From: an uncultured Pelagibacteraceae bacterium
GTDB taxonomy: Bacteria > Pseudomonadota > Alphaproteobacteria > Pelagibacterales > Pelagibacteraceae
Assembly (NCBI GenBank): GCA_902622545.1
Contig: CACNQD010000003.1
Span: 62,001-126,000 of the forward strand
DNA length: 64,000 nt
Direction of reading: 5' to 3'
The notes under the pieces are model-generated. The model was not told where the DNA came from, did no database searches, and worked only from the letters and a program-made list of their open reading frames with translations. Below, one piece after another: positions 16,431-24,901 of the stretch; position 1 is the first letter of the stretch, and every line of letters starts with the position of its first letter. The translations under genes and the position numbers were made by a program.

Positions 16431-16926
16431 ACAAAAAGGCTTCACTCTAATAGAACTCTTAGTCGTAGTAGCAATCATCGGTATTCTTGCTGCAGTAGGG
16501 GTTGTTGCATATAATGGATATACAAATAGTGCCAAATCCTCAAACATAAAATCTACATGTAAATCAATTGAAAAATTTATACGTCTTGAAACTATGAAAT
16601 GTAACACAGGGATGACAGATTATATATTTGATCAAACCAATAGTTTAAACTTTCTCTGTCCTCTAAGAGTACAAAATCCTGGAAGAATTGCGAAAAATGC
16701 ATTTATTAATTACGTTGGTTATTCCAGATGTTCTTTTTGCACAATGAAAAATCCTTTTAAGCAGGAAAAATCCTTGGTTGTATTTAATAATTGGGGAACA
16801 ATTAACGACAATCATCTGGGTTATGTGTTTATAAGCGATAACAATACAGGAATAGATTTATATTGTTGTCATACTACTCCTTGTAAAGATAGTGCAAATC
16901 ATACAAGATTAAATATAATTCCTTAA
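16414..16926 (+). CDS. Type IV pilin-like protein, array member 7
   Basis: 170 residues. ATG 16414 lies 17 nt inside the previous gene and gives leader MVGVIKQKG; no closer standard start exists. Landmarks are MKCNTGM, MKNPFKQ and CCHTTPC. It has additional cysteines in the middle (FLCPL, SRCSFC), making it one of the most cysteine-rich members. Confidence 0.86.
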   Translation: MVGVIKQKGFTLIELLVVVAIIGILAAVGVVAYNGYTNSAKSSNIKSTCKSIEKFIRLETMKCNTGMTDYIFDQTNSLNFLCPLRVQNPGRIAKNAFINYVGYSRCSFCTMKNPFKQEKSLVVFNNWGTINDNHLGYVFISDNNTGIDLYCCHTTPCKDSANHTRLNIIP

Positions 16927-16927
16927 A

Positions 16928-17374
16928 ATGAAACAAAAGGGCTTTACGCTAATTGAACTTTTAGTTGTTGTAGCAATCATTGGTATTCTCGCTGCTGTGG
17001 GAGTGGTTGCTTATAATGGGTATACGATAGCTGCAAAGAAAAACGCTAGCAATTCCCAACATAAAGCTGTAGCCAATTTAATAAGAAATAACATTCAATT
17101 ATGCGAAATTACTGGAGAAAACATTCAGCTGAATGGAACCACTCATGTTTGTGGTGAACCTGGTGGTACACTCATGTATAAATATGTAAATCACTTTACA
17201 AATGAAGGATGGAAGTGCCCTTACGATAAATCTTTAATTATGGATAGTTTTAAATGCAAGCCTGGAAGAACAGGAATCTCTGTAAGAGTTATAAATGGAA
17301 TAAAACATATGGACGTTCATACTTACGATACAGCAACAACCGTTTACAGAACTTTTATTGAATATGATAAATGA
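16928..17374 (+). CDS. Type IV pilin-like protein, array member 8
   Basis: 148 residues, the shortest member, starting 1 nt after the previous stop with leader MKQKG. Landmarks are QLCEITGE and WKCPYDKS (a Cys replaces the Asn of NPYD). It lacks the C-terminal C-x4-C loop, so the Cys of KCPYD or FKCKPG may be the disulfide partner. The C-terminal third is basic and contains RTGISVRVING, a strand-like stretch. Confidence 0.87.
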   Translation: MKQKGFTLIELLVVVAIIGILAAVGVVAYNGYTIAAKKNASNSQHKAVANLIRNNIQLCEITGENIQLNGTTHVCGEPGGTLMYKYVNHFTNEGWKCPYDKSLIMDSFKCKPGRTGISVRVINGIKHMDVHTYDTATTVYRTFIEYDK

Positions 17375-17385
17375 TATAATTTTTT

Positions 17386-17970
17386 ATGAAACGTAATGGC
17401 TTCACCCTAATAGAACTCTTAGTTGTTGTAGCAATTATCGGTATCCTCGCTGCAGTTGGAGTAGTTGCTTATAATGGGTATACAAAGAACGCTAGTTGTT
17501 CAGGATTTAAGTCTCAACATAAAAATGTAGTTAAGTTAGCCCAAACAACTTATACAATGTGTTCAATAGATGGATCTACTTATATGAATGTTCCTCCAGG
17601 ATTTGGCTGTAGTAATCAACCTAGATCAGGCATGACAAAGATTAGTGGTGGAGGTTCTACGAAATGTATAAGGAAATGGGATTGTAAATCTCATTGGGCA
17701 GGACAATCACAAAACGCTGGCTTATCAAGCGGTCATTTTGTTTCTCATGCAAGAGCTGAGTTTAATACTCCTCCAAACACAAGCGGATTTATTAGAGAAG
17801 ACCAATGGCAAAACTTTTTAAAAGCTAACTATCCAGCTAGACCTGGTATTACAAATATTAGAGATAAAGGTGTTAACATGCACATTGCTACCTATCTTGG
17901 AGATTGTTCAGGAGGAGATTTCACAAATGCAAGTGGCTCTTATCTTATTGATGAGATAGTATGGCCTTAA
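17386..17970 (+). CDS. Type IV pilin-like protein, array member 9
   Basis: 194 residues, the longest and most divergent member after the helix. Leader MKRNG, then the standard block but with TKNASC directly after it, adding an early cysteine. It has TMCSIDG, GFGCSN, TKCIRKWDCK and LGDCSGG but neither NPYD nor C-x4-C. Because it lacks the shared C-terminal blocks it may be a minor pilin or a tip-like variant. It is separated by 11 nt from the gene before and 4 nt from the gene after. Confidence 0.87.
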   Translation: MKRNGFTLIELLVVVAIIGILAAVGVVAYNGYTKNASCSGFKSQHKNVVKLAQTTYTMCSIDGSTYMNVPPGFGCSNQPRSGMTKISGGGSTKCIRKWDCKSHWAGQSQNAGLSSGHFVSHARAEFNTPPNTSGFIREDQWQNFLKANYPARPGITNIRDKGVNMHIATYLGDCSGGDFTNASGSYLIDEIVWP

Positions 17971-17974
17971 GACT

Positions 17975-18490
17975 ATGAGACAAAAAGGCTTCACACTAAT
18001 AGAACTTTTAGTCGTAGTAGCCATCATCGGTATTCTTGCTGCTGTAGGAGTTGTTGCTTATAATGGGTATACGAGTAGCGCTAAAGCAAAGCAGTCTCAA
18101 GCAAATATGGAAGTAGTATATAAAACTTGGCTTAATGAAAAGGCACTTTGCACAGTTAAAGATGGAAGAGAAAATGCTTTATGGAATAAAACAACTTGCC
18201 AAGTTCTGTTAAGCTCAACTACCAGTGATGTGAGTAGAGTTTCTGGTATTTTAATGACATATTTTGGAGCAAATAATAACTATGGTTTTGGACAACCAAT
18301 TCTAAATACTTATAGACCTATGAAAAATTTCTTTACAACAAATTGTTTTGTAAATACCACTCAAGATGCAAACATTGGCGAACTAACTGCTTGTTGGGAT
18401 AATAATAGAGGTGATCTTGTTTTTAATGGTTGTTTTAAATCACCTTGCTCTGAGGCATCTAATAGATTTCAGAAAAGAATTGGTTATTAA
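17975..18490 (+). CDS. Type IV pilin-like protein, array member 10
   Basis: 171 residues, leader MRQKG. Landmarks are ALCTVKDG, TTCQVL, TACWDN and CFKSPC near the end. The NPYD block is replaced by NNYGFGQP. The stop overlaps the start of the next gene by one base. Confidence 0.87.
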   Translation: MRQKGFTLIELLVVVAIIGILAAVGVVAYNGYTSSAKAKQSQANMEVVYKTWLNEKALCTVKDGRENALWNKTTCQVLLSSTTSDVSRVSGILMTYFGANNNYGFGQPILNTYRPMKNFFTTNCFVNTTQDANIGELTACWDNNRGDLVFNGCFKSPCSEASNRFQKRIGY

Positions 18491-18969
18491 TGAAACAAAA
18501 AGGCTTTACGTTAATAGAACTTTTAGTCGTTGTAGCAATCATCGGTATTCTGGCTGCAGTAGGAGTGGTTGCTTATAATGGGTATACTAAAAGTGCTAAA
18601 AGATCAGCATCAATCTCAAATTTTAAACAAGTCGTAAAGTATATCACTAATGAAGTAATGAAATGTTCAACTGGTGAAAGATTTGCAATGAAGGGAAATT
18701 TAAATTGTTCCTATCAAGGTAGATATCAGTGGAAAGATGATGTTGCAGATGCTGCTGTTAAGGCACTAGATAATTTTAAAAATCCTTATGATACAAGAGC
18801 AGCTAATCCAGTAACCAAAGGTGGTCAATATTGGTACGATAAAGATGTTGGCTATGTTAGAATACACACAGAGTCTAATACAAAATTACAAATATGGGTC
18901 TGTGCAGCAACACCTTGCGGAAGTAAACCGCATCCCAATATTTATGATGCCTATACACCGATCCAATAA
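18490..18969 (+). CDS. Type IV pilin-like protein, array member 11
   Basis: 159 residues, leader MKQKG, last intact member. Landmarks are MKCSTGE, FKNPYDT and CAATPC. It resembles array member 4 across its length (TNEVMKCSTGE versus VNETMKCITGE; WKDDVADAAVKALDNFKNPYD versus the WKDFVAKAVEKSLSDFKNPYD region), so the two are recent relatives although six genes apart. Confidence 0.88.
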   Translation: MKQKGFTLIELLVVVAIIGILAAVGVVAYNGYTKSAKRSASISNFKQVVKYITNEVMKCSTGERFAMKGNLNCSYQGRYQWKDDVADAAVKALDNFKNPYDTRAANPVTKGGQYWYDKDVGYVRIHTESNTKLQIWVCAATPCGSKPHPNIYDAYTPIQ

Positions 18970-18975
18970 TATTAC

Positions 18976-19032
18976 ATGGGTAAAGCTTTCACCCTAATAA
19001 ACCTTTTACAGATAAGGTTTTGTAATATTTAG
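18976..19032 (+). pseudogene. Broken pilin start: remnant of a twelfth array member
   Basis: Seven bases after the last pilin stop, an 18-codon frame reads MGKAFTLINLLQIRFCNI and then stops. It matches the pilin start (KGFTLIELL) in protein and in DNA (GCTTTCACCCTAATAAACCTTTTA against GGCTTCACCCTAATAGAACTTTTA-like copies). Glu5 is changed to Asn, and the helix is lost after about 11 codons. It looks like a degraded or truncated array member left at the array end. Confidence 0.65.
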
Positions 19033-19071
19033 ATAAAATCGTTAGTAATCTCGACACAGACACGACATAAT
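19031..19071 (+). repeat. Left ~40-bp direct repeat flanking a lipoprotein gene
   Basis: It starts AGATAAA and ends CACGACATAAT, and aligns with 19544-19583 over its whole length with a few mismatches and one gap. It overlaps the stop of the pilin remnant and lies 14 nt upstream of the lipoprotein start. Confidence 0.6.
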
Positions 19072-19085
19072 GATAAGAATTAACT

Positions 19086-19556
19086 ATGAAAAGAATTTTA
19101 GGAACTATAGTTATTGGTTTATTATTATCAGGATGTATACCCAAAGTCACACCAACGGGTGGAACGTTTTCAGGATTAAAAATTGAACCTGACAAATCAA
19201 GAATTATAATTTTAAGAAAAGGTGGTTCATTGATCAGTCTTGATACTCCAGCTGTGAATATAAATGGAAATACATCATCAAGTTATTTTCTTCCAAGCAA
19301 AGCATTTATTCAAGAAGATGTAATTGCTGGAATGTATGTATTAGAAGTTAAAAAACCAGTTGGTACACCTTTAGTTTGGCGATTGGATCCAATTAGTATT
19401 GAAATTGTTGCAAAAAAAAATAAAACTGTTTATTTGGAGCTTACAGCCACATCAATAGGATATGTACATAGTGCAAAAATTGAAGTTATTGACGAAGCAT
19501 ACGCTTTAGAAACAGTTAAAAATTTTCAAAGAGTTTTAAGATCAGATAAACCTTAA
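19086..19556 (+). CDS. Small putative lipoprotein
   Basis: 156 residues. The signal MKRILGTIVIGLLLSGC carries a lipobox (LSGC, Cys17). The mature part has LKIEPDKSRIIILRKGGSL, a pattern also seen in DUF2846-like envelope lipoproteins (IYRP/RxG ... INGxxxxxLxxGxY), followed by a strand-rich region (INGNTSSSYFLPSKAFIQEDVIAGMY). It faces the same way as the pilin genes but has its own 50-nt leader. Location in the envelope is inferred; function is unknown. Confidence 0.62.
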   Translation: MKRILGTIVIGLLLSGCIPKVTPTGGTFSGLKIEPDKSRIIILRKGGSLISLDTPAVNINGNTSSSYFLPSKAFIQEDVIAGMYVLEVKKPVGTPLVWRLDPISIEIVAKKNKTVYLELTATSIGYVHSAKIEVIDEAYALETVKNFQRVLRSDKP

Positions 19557-19583
19557 TTAATCTCTACACACTCACGACATAAT
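19544..19583 (+). repeat. Right ~40-bp direct repeat flanking a lipoprotein gene
   Basis: It begins within the last codons of the lipoprotein gene (AGATAAA) and ends CACGACATAAT, paired with 19031-19071. The two copies define a unit of about 510 bp containing one gene. Confidence 0.6.
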
Positions 19584-19637
19584 AGTTTGAAGTCTTTAGA
19601 CTTAGTAAAAATAATAGGTCTTGATTTTATAGAATAA

Positions 19638-19713
19638 TGGTGCCCCCGCACGGATTCGAACCGCGGACCTATTGATTACAAATCAATTGCTCTACCAGCT
19701 GAGCTACAAGGGC
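19638..19713 (-). tRNA. tRNA-Thr(UGU)
   Basis: On the minus strand: acceptor GCCCTTG against the G-rich 3' arm with several G-U pairs, D arm AGCTCAGCTGGTAGAGC, anticodon stem ATTGA/TCAAT with loop TTTGTAA (anticodon UGU), T loop TTCGAAT, and encoded CCA. 76 nt. Confidence 0.95.
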
Positions 19714-19742
19714 ATTGAGTGCTTTTAATAATATATTTAATA

Positions 19743-20489
19743 CTAATCAACATTTTTTTTTACTTTGTTTATATGAAAAAAAACTATTGATGCACTATTA
19801 GATATATTTAAACTTTCTAAATCTTTATTTATTTTGATTTTAACGAAATAATCGACATACTTTTCAGTCTTTTCATTCAATCCATAGCCTTCAGAACCAA
19901 ATAAAAGAACATTGTCTCCTTTCCATTCAACGTCTGAAAAATCTTTCTTTGCATGTGTATCGAAGCCATAAACCCAAAAATTTTTCTCTCTTAGAAATTT
20001 TAATGTTGTATTAATATTAGATACTTTAAATATATTCATGTATTCAATACTTCCACTACTAGCTTTATACATGGCCTTACTAGTTTCAGGGTAATGTCTT
20101 TCTTTAACTATTATACCATCAATTTTGAATGCTAAAGCACTTCTAATAATTGAACCTATATTTCTTGGATCTGAAACCCCTTGTAGACATAAAAGAGTTT
20201 TATTTCTTTTAATTTTAATAAATTCTTTCAAAGTTATGCTTTCTAGTTTTTCTATTTCAGCAACGTAACCTTGATGCAAAATATTTTCATTCTTGCAATA
20301 TTTATCTAGTTCCTTCTTAGTTTTAAAATAGACTTTAATATCTTTGAGAAGATTTACCCTATTGTTTTCTCTGTGAATTGTTTTTTTGCTTTCCTCAGTC
20401 AAAAAAAGTTTAATAACTTTCCTGTTAGGATTTTTTAAAGCTTCAACAACCGGGTGTTTTCCAACTATATAAAAGTTTGAATTTGTCAT
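19743..20489 (-). CDS. rlmB: TrmH/SpoU-family RNA 2'-O-methyltransferase (RlmB-like)
   Basis: 248 residues. An N-terminal substrate-binding part (YIVGKHPVVEALKNPNRKVIKLFL) is typical of RlmB. The SPOUT catalytic domain shows motif 1 (RNIGSIIRSALAF), motif 2 (LLFGSEGYGLNE) and motif 3 (INKDLESLNISNSASIVFF), which form the trefoil-knot SAM site. RlmB methylates 23S rRNA at G2251, while close relatives act on tRNA, so the exact target is inferred. It is transcribed divergently from the tRNA-Tyr/tuf cluster. Confidence 0.82.
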   Translation of the reverse strand: MTNSNFYIVGKHPVVEALKNPNRKVIKLFLTEESKKTIHRENNRVNLLKDIKVYFKTKKELDKYCKNENILHQGYVAEIEKLESITLKEFIKIKRNKTLLCLQGVSDPRNIGSIIRSALAFKIDGIIVKERHYPETSKAMYKASSGSIEYMNIFKVSNINTTLKFLREKNFWVYGFDTHAKKDFSDVEWKGDNVLLFGSEGYGLNEKTEKYVDYFVKIKINKDLESLNISNSASIVFFHINKVKKNVD

Positions 20490-20542
20490 TATTTTCCTTA
20501 ATTTTACTTAATTTTTTAGTCATTTTCTTGTTATTTCTGATA

Positions 20543-20570
20543 TTGCATTTGTTCAATAAAAATATATAAA
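20543..20570 (+). promoter_or_regulatory. Candidate promoter of the tRNA-Tyr/tRNA-Gly/tuf transcript
   Basis: TTGCAT (20543-20548), 16 nt, TATAAA (20565-20570), about 57 nt upstream of tRNA-Tyr. A perfect 6-bp hairpin (AAGGGT 20600-20605 with ACCCTT 20614-20619) lies in the presumed leader just before the tRNA. Confidence 0.45.
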
Positions 20571-20626
20571 ACCCCTGTTGTTTAAAGCTTTAATTGAACA
20601 AGGGTTGGTCGTTACCCTTACTAATA

Positions 20627-20712
<86 letters not shown>

Positions 20713-20755
20713 TTCAATTGAGAAATTAAATAACTTGGAGTAGTAACTTGGTTAT

Positions 20756-20829
20756 GCGGGTGTAGTTCAATGGTAGAACGCTAGCCTTCCAAGCTGGATG
20801 TAAGGGTTCGATTCCCTTTACCCGCTCCA
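20756..20829 (+). tRNA. tRNA-Gly(UCC)
   Basis: 74 nt. Acceptor GCGGGTG pairs with the TACCCGC arm, D arm AGTTCAATGGTAGAAC, anticodon loop CTTCCAA (UCC), T loop TTCGATT, CCA encoded. It lies 33 nt before the tuf start. Confidence 0.95.
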
Positions 20830-20862
20830 AAATATTAAAAATTAAAGTGAGGTACAATAGTA

Positions 20863-22053
20863 ATGTCGAAGGAAAAATTTAATAGGTCTAAACCACATTG
20901 TAACATTGGTACAATTGGACACGTAGACCATGGTAAAACTACATTAACTGCTGCGATAACAAAAGTACTATCGGAGACTGGTGGAGCTCAATTCACAGCT
21001 TATGATCAAATCGATAAAGCTCCTGAAGAAAAAGAGAGGGGAATTACGATTTCAACTGCGCACGTTGAATATGAAACAGAAAAAAGGCATTACGCTCACG
21101 TAGATTGTCCAGGTCACGCTGACTACGTTAAAAATATGATCACTGGCGCAGCACAAATGGATGGTGCAATTTTAGTAGTAAACGCTGCAGATGGTCCAAT
21201 GCCTCAAACTAGGGAACATATTCTTTTAGCAAGACAAGTTGGTGTTCCGGCTATAGTTGTTTTCTTAAACAAAGTCGATCAAGTTAAAGATAAGGAATTA
21301 ATTGAACTCGTAGAAGAGGAAATTAAAGAATTACTAACATCTTATAAATTTCCAGGTGACAAAACACCAATTATCAAAGGCTCAGCCCTAGCTGCAGTTG
21401 AAGGTAAAGATGAGGAAATTGGAAAAAAAGCAATAATGGATCTTATGAAAGCTGTAGATGAGCATATCCCACAACCGGATAGACCTAAGGATAAACCTTT
21501 CTTAATGCCAGTAGAAGACGTATTTTCAATTTCAGGAAGAGGTACTGTTGTTACAGGGAGAGTTGAGCAAGGTGTCGTTAAAACTGGCGAGGAAATAGAG
21601 ATAGTGGGAATACGAGATACAAAAAAAACAGTTTGTACTGGTGTGGAGATGTTTAGAAAAATTTTAGATACTGGTGAAGCAGGAGACAATATCGGAGCTC
21701 TTTTGAGAGGTGTTGAAAGAACAGATGTTGAAAGAGGTCAAGTACTAGCGAAACCTGGTTCAGTAACTCCGCATACTGAATTTGAGGCACAAGCATATGT
21801 CCTTAAGAAAGAAGAGGGTGGAAGGCACACACCATTCTTTACAAAATATAGACCACAGTTTTATTTTAGAACAACTGATGTTACTGGTGAGGTAGAACTG
21901 CCTTCGGGAACAGAAATGGTTATGCCAGGTGATGATGCTAAATTTACTGTTAAATTAATTACACCTATTGCAATGAGTGAAAAATTAAATTTTGCTATCC
22001 GTGAAGGAGGAAAAACAGTAGGTGCAGGAGTAGTAACAAAGATAATTAAGTAA
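20863..22053 (+). CDS. tuf: Elongation factor Tu
   Basis: 396 residues, the normal length. EF-Tu carries aminoacyl-tRNA to the ribosomal A site using GTP. G motifs are GHVDHGKT (P-loop), [12 protein letters not shown] (G3) and NKVD (G4), followed by the two beta-barrel domains ([28 protein letters not shown]). An SD-like GTGAGG precedes the ATG. It sits between tRNA-Gly and tRNA-Trp, the common bacterial tRNA-tuf-tRNA-secE-nusG arrangement. No second tuf follows fusA in this window. Confidence 0.97.
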   Translation: MSKEKFNRSKPHCNIGTIGHVDHGKTTLTAAITKVLSETGGAQFTAYDQIDKAPEEKERGITISTAHVEYETEKRHYAHVDCPGHADYVKNMITGAAQMDGAILVVNAADGPMPQTREHILLARQVGVPAIVVFLNKVDQVKDKELIELVEEEIKELLTSYKFPGDKTPIIKGSALAAVEGKDEEIGKKAIMDLMKAVDEHIPQPDRPKDKPFLMPVEDVFSISGRGTVVTGRVEQGVVKTGEEIEIVGIRDTKKTVCTGVEMFRKILDTGEAGDNIGALLRGVERTDVERGQVLAKPGSVTPHTEFEAQAYVLKKEEGGRHTPFFTKYRPQFYFRTTDVTGEVELPSGTEMVMPGDDAKFTVKLITPIAMSEKLNFAIREGGKTVGAGVVTKIIK

Positions 22054-22061
22054 GCTACCAT

Positions 22062-22137
22062 AGGAGTGTAGCTCAATTGGTAGAGCGCCGGTCTCCAAAA
22101 CCGGAGGTTGGGGGTTCAAGTCCCTCCGCTCCTGCCA
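22062..22137 (+). tRNA. tRNA-Trp(CCA)
   Basis: 76 nt. Acceptor AGGAGTG pairs with CGCTCCT, anticodon stem CCGGT/ACCGG with loop CTCCAAA (anticodon CCA), T loop TTCAAGT, CCA encoded. It begins 8 nt after the tuf stop and ends 13 nt before secE, so it is co-transcribed. Confidence 0.95.
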
Positions 22138-22150
22138 CTTAGATTGAATT

Positions 22151-22342
22151 ATGAAAAACCCAATTAAATTTATACAAGAAGTTAAGCAAGAAGCTTTTAA
22201 AGTTACATGGCCAACCGGTAAGGAAACTTTACAAGGAACACTTATGGTTGCAGCTATGGCTATTATTGCATCTATTTTCTTTTTACTGTTAGATCAACTT
22301 TTTCAATTTGTTTTGGAGCTAATACTAAAAATAGGATTTTAA
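22151..22342 (+). CDS. secE: Preprotein translocase subunit SecE
   Basis: 63 residues, the short single-helix form. The conserved cytosolic amphipathic segment ends in KVTWPTGKET, followed by one membrane helix (~30-55). SecE clamps SecY in the translocon; secY lies at 45272. The stop overlaps the nusG start. Confidence 0.93.
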   Translation: MKNPIKFIQEVKQEAFKVTWPTGKETLQGTLMVAAMAIIASIFFLLLDQLFQFVLELILKIGF

Positions 22343-22872
22343 TGAAAAACTGGTATATAGTGCAATCACATTCAAGTTTTGAGAACAAAGTCGCTCAATT
22401 AATTAAAGAGGAAGCCGATAAAGCAAAAATATCTGAAAAAATAGAGGAGATAGTGGTTCCAACTCATGATGTTACAGAGGTAAAAAGAGGCAAAAGAGTA
22501 CAGAGGAAAAAAAAATATTTTCCTGGTTATGTATTAATAAAAAGTGAGATGGATGATAATATTTATCATATGATTAAAGGTATTAAAAAAGTAAGTGGTT
22601 TTTTAGGATCAAAAGGAATTCCTGTACCTGTATCTGATAAGGAAATTGAAAAAATTTTAGGTCAGATGAAGGATGGTGTGGCGCAAACCAAATCTACAAT
22701 TGATTATTCTGTAGGTGAAAAGGTTCAAGTTGTAGACGGTCCTTTTGCGTCATTTTCAGGATTAATTGAAGATATTGACGAGGAAAAATTAAGAGTTAAA
22801 GTATCAGTATCTATTTTTGGTAGACCAACTCCAGTTGATCTTGAATTTAATCAAATTGAAAAGGCAAGTTAA
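22342..22872 (+). CDS. nusG: Transcription antitermination protein NusG
   Basis: 176 residues. The NGN domain begins [12 protein letters not shown] and contains [13 protein letters not shown] linker is followed by a KOW domain ([23 protein letters not shown]). NusG binds RNA polymerase and couples it to the ribosome or Rho. It overlaps secE and rplK by one base each. Confidence 0.95.
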   Translation: MKNWYIVQSHSSFENKVAQLIKEEADKAKISEKIEEIVVPTHDVTEVKRGKRVQRKKKYFPGYVLIKSEMDDNIYHMIKGIKKVSGFLGSKGIPVPVSDKEIEKILGQMKDGVAQTKSTIDYSVGEKVQVVDGPFASFSGLIEDIDEEKLRVKVSVSIFGRPTPVDLEFNQIEKAS

Positions 22873-23300
22873 TGGCAAAAAAAGAAATTAGTGGATATGT
22901 AAAATTACAAATCAAAGGGGGTCAAGCTAATCCAGCCCCACCTGTTGGACCAGCATTAGGACAAAGAGGAATAAATATTATGGAATTTTGTAAAGCTTTT
23001 AACGATAAAACAAAAAATTTTATGGGTAAACCAGTGCCTGTAATTATCACAGTCTATAAAGATAAAAAATTTGACTTTGTTATAAAATCTCCTCCAGCAT
23101 CACATTTTATTAAAGAAGCAGCAAAATTAAAAAGCGGCTCTCAGGAGCCAGGAAGAAATATTGTTGCGTCTATTACAAAAAAACAGGCTGAAGAAATAGC
23201 AAAAAAGAAAATGGAAGATCTCAATGCTCATGACATTGAAGAAGCTGTTAAAATTATTGCAGGTTCAGCTAGATCAATGGGAATAGAGGTAAAAGATTAA
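22872..23300 (+). CDS. rplK: 50S ribosomal protein L11
   Basis: 142 residues, typical length. The N-terminal domain has the Pro-rich [20 protein letters not shown] used in factor and thiopeptide interactions, and the C-terminal domain binds 23S rRNA ([10 protein letters not shown] end). It overlaps nusG and rplA by one base. Confidence 0.96.
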   Translation: MAKKEISGYVKLQIKGGQANPAPPVGPALGQRGINIMEFCKAFNDKTKNFMGKPVPVIITVYKDKKFDFVIKSPPASHFIKEAAKLKSGSQEPGRNIVASITKKQAEEIAKKKMEDLNAHDIEEAVKIIAGSARSMGIEVKD

Positions 23301-23989
23301 TGAAATCAAAAAGATATAAAAAATTACCTGAAAAAACAAATTTAGAGAAGCCAGATACAATTAATAATCTAATATCAATAGTTAAAAAAAATTGTACAAC
23401 TAAATTCGATGAATCTATTGATCTTAATATATTAATTAATAATAAGCAAAAAAAAAGTGAAGTTAACATAAGGACTTCAGTCAATCTTCCTAGTGGCACT
23501 GGTAAGAAAATTAAAGTCGCTGTTGTAGCTGAGGAAAATAAACAGAAGGATTCAAAAGATGCAGGTGCTGATCTGGTAGGTGCCGATGATTTAATTGATA
23601 AGATTAAAAATGGAGAACTAAAATTTGAAAAATTAATTTGCACAACAACAATGATGTTAAAATTGTCAAAACTTGGTAAAATTTTGGGTCCAAAAGGTTT
23701 AATGCCTAATCCAAAGTTAGGAACAGTAACTGATGACGTTGCAACAGCAGTTAAATCTGCAAAAGCTGGACAAATAGAACTTAAAAACGACAAAGATGGA
23801 AATATTGGTTTAAGTTTTGGAAAGAAATCTTTTTCAGATGATAATTTGATTAAAAATTTTAATACTATTTTAGATTCATTAGAAAAAGAAAAAACTAATA
23901 TAACAATCAAAGGAGATTTAATAAAAAGTATTTTTATAACCTCAACTATGGGAGTATCTTATAAAGTAAAAATAGGTAAAAGTATTTAA
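23300..23989 (+). CDS. rplA: 50S ribosomal protein L1
   Basis: 229 residues. Family signature GADLVGADDLIDKI, and KILGPKGLMPNPKLGTV in the centre. L1 forms the L1 stalk of the ribosome and often represses its own operon by binding mRNA. It abuts rplJ with no spacer. Confidence 0.96.
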   Translation: MKSKRYKKLPEKTNLEKPDTINNLISIVKKNCTTKFDESIDLNILINNKQKKSEVNIRTSVNLPSGTGKKIKVAVVAEENKQKDSKDAGADLVGADDLIDKIKNGELKFEKLICTTTMMLKLSKLGKILGPKGLMPNPKLGTVTDDVATAVKSAKAGQIELKNDKDGNIGLSFGKKSFSDDNLIKNFNTILDSLEKEKTNITIKGDLIKSIFITSTMGVSYKVKIGKSI

Positions 23990-24499
23990 ATGATTAGTAA
24001 GGAAAAAAAACAATCTTATATAAAAGAAATGACCACCCAGTTTGAAAAAACTGAGGCTGTAATAGTTGCTCATTATCAGGGTTTAACAGTCAAACAATTG
24101 GATGAGTTGAGAAAAAAAATGAGAGATCATGGTATTCAATTTAAGATAACTAAAAATAGAATTACTAAATTAGCTCTAGAAAAAACAAGATGCAAAGAAT
24201 TATCAAAGCTATTTACTGGACCAACAGCAGTAGCGCTATCGTCAGACGCAATCACGTCAGCTAAAATTTTAACTAATTTTTCGAAAGAAAATACTAATTT
24301 AAAAATTCTTGGTGGAATCATGGGTGAAGATATTTTAGATGTTGCAGGAGTAAAAAATGTTGCAACTTTACCTTCCTTAGACGAAGCAAGAGCTAAAATA
24401 GTAGGTATATTGCGCTCTCCAGCACAAAAAATCGCAAGTATTTTACTTGCACCAGCCTCAAAAATCGCTATTTTAGCGCTCGAAAAATCAAAAAAATAA
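23990..24499 (+). CDS. rplJ: 50S ribosomal protein L10
   Basis: 169 residues. [22 protein letters not shown] is the conserved N-terminal rRNA-binding part. A C-terminal helix ([17 protein letters not shown]) is where L7/L12 dimers attach. It lies directly after rplA and 13 nt before rplL. Confidence 0.95.
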   Translation: MISKEKKQSYIKEMTTQFEKTEAVIVAHYQGLTVKQLDELRKKMRDHGIQFKITKNRITKLALEKTRCKELSKLFTGPTAVALSSDAITSAKILTNFSKENTNLKILGGIMGEDILDVAGVKNVATLPSLDEARAKIVGILRSPAQKIASILLAPASKIAILALEKSKK

Positions 24500-24512
24500 C
24501 CTTGGAAGAAGT

Positions 24513-24887
24513 ATGGCAGACTTGAATAAAATCATAGATGAATTATCAAAGCTTACTGTTGTTGAAGCAGCAGAGCTATCTAAACAACTAGAAGAAAAGT
24601 GGGGTGTTAGTGCAGCAGCAGCTGTAGCAGCACCAGCAGCTGGAGCAGCAGCTGGAGGAGCCCCAGCAGAGGAAAAAGACGAATTTACAATTGTTTTAGC
24701 TTCAGCAGGAGATAAAAAAATAAATGTAATTAAAGAAGTTAGAGCGATTACAACATTAGGTTTAAAAGAAGCTAAAGACTTAGTTGAGGGAGCTCCAAAA
24801 GAGATTAAATCAGGCGTTAATAAAAAAGATGCTGAAGAGATGAAGAAAAAACTCGAAGCAGCTGGCGCTAAAGTAGAACTTAAGTAA
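24513..24887 (+). CDS. rplL: 50S ribosomal protein L7/L12
   Basis: 124 residues. An N-terminal dimerisation helix pair is followed by an Ala/Gly/Pro-rich hinge (~34-56) and the factor-binding C-terminal domain ([24 protein letters not shown]). It forms the ribosome stalk that recruits translation GTPases. A GGAAGA purine stretch precedes the ATG. Confidence 0.96.
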   Translation: MADLNKIIDELSKLTVVEAAELSKQLEEKWGVSAAAAVAAPAAGAAAGGAPAEEKDEFTIVLASAGDKKINVIKEVRAITTLGLKEAKDLVEGAPKEIKSGVNKKDAEEMKKKLEAAGAKVELK

Positions 24888-24901
24888 ACAAAATTTAAAT
24901 A

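Noticed and set aside
14395-18969. CRISPR-like array suggested by regular repeats about 0.5 kb apart
   Set aside because: The repeats are the coding starts of pilin genes, about 90 nt long with full genes between them; no short spacers or cas1/cas2 are present.
20572-20619. Two mutually exclusive hairpins before tRNA-Tyr (CCCCTGTT with AACAAGGG, or AAGGGT with ACCCTT), possibly an attenuator
   Set aside because: The candidate promoter would start transcription after the first arm, so the alternative pairing would not exist in the RNA.
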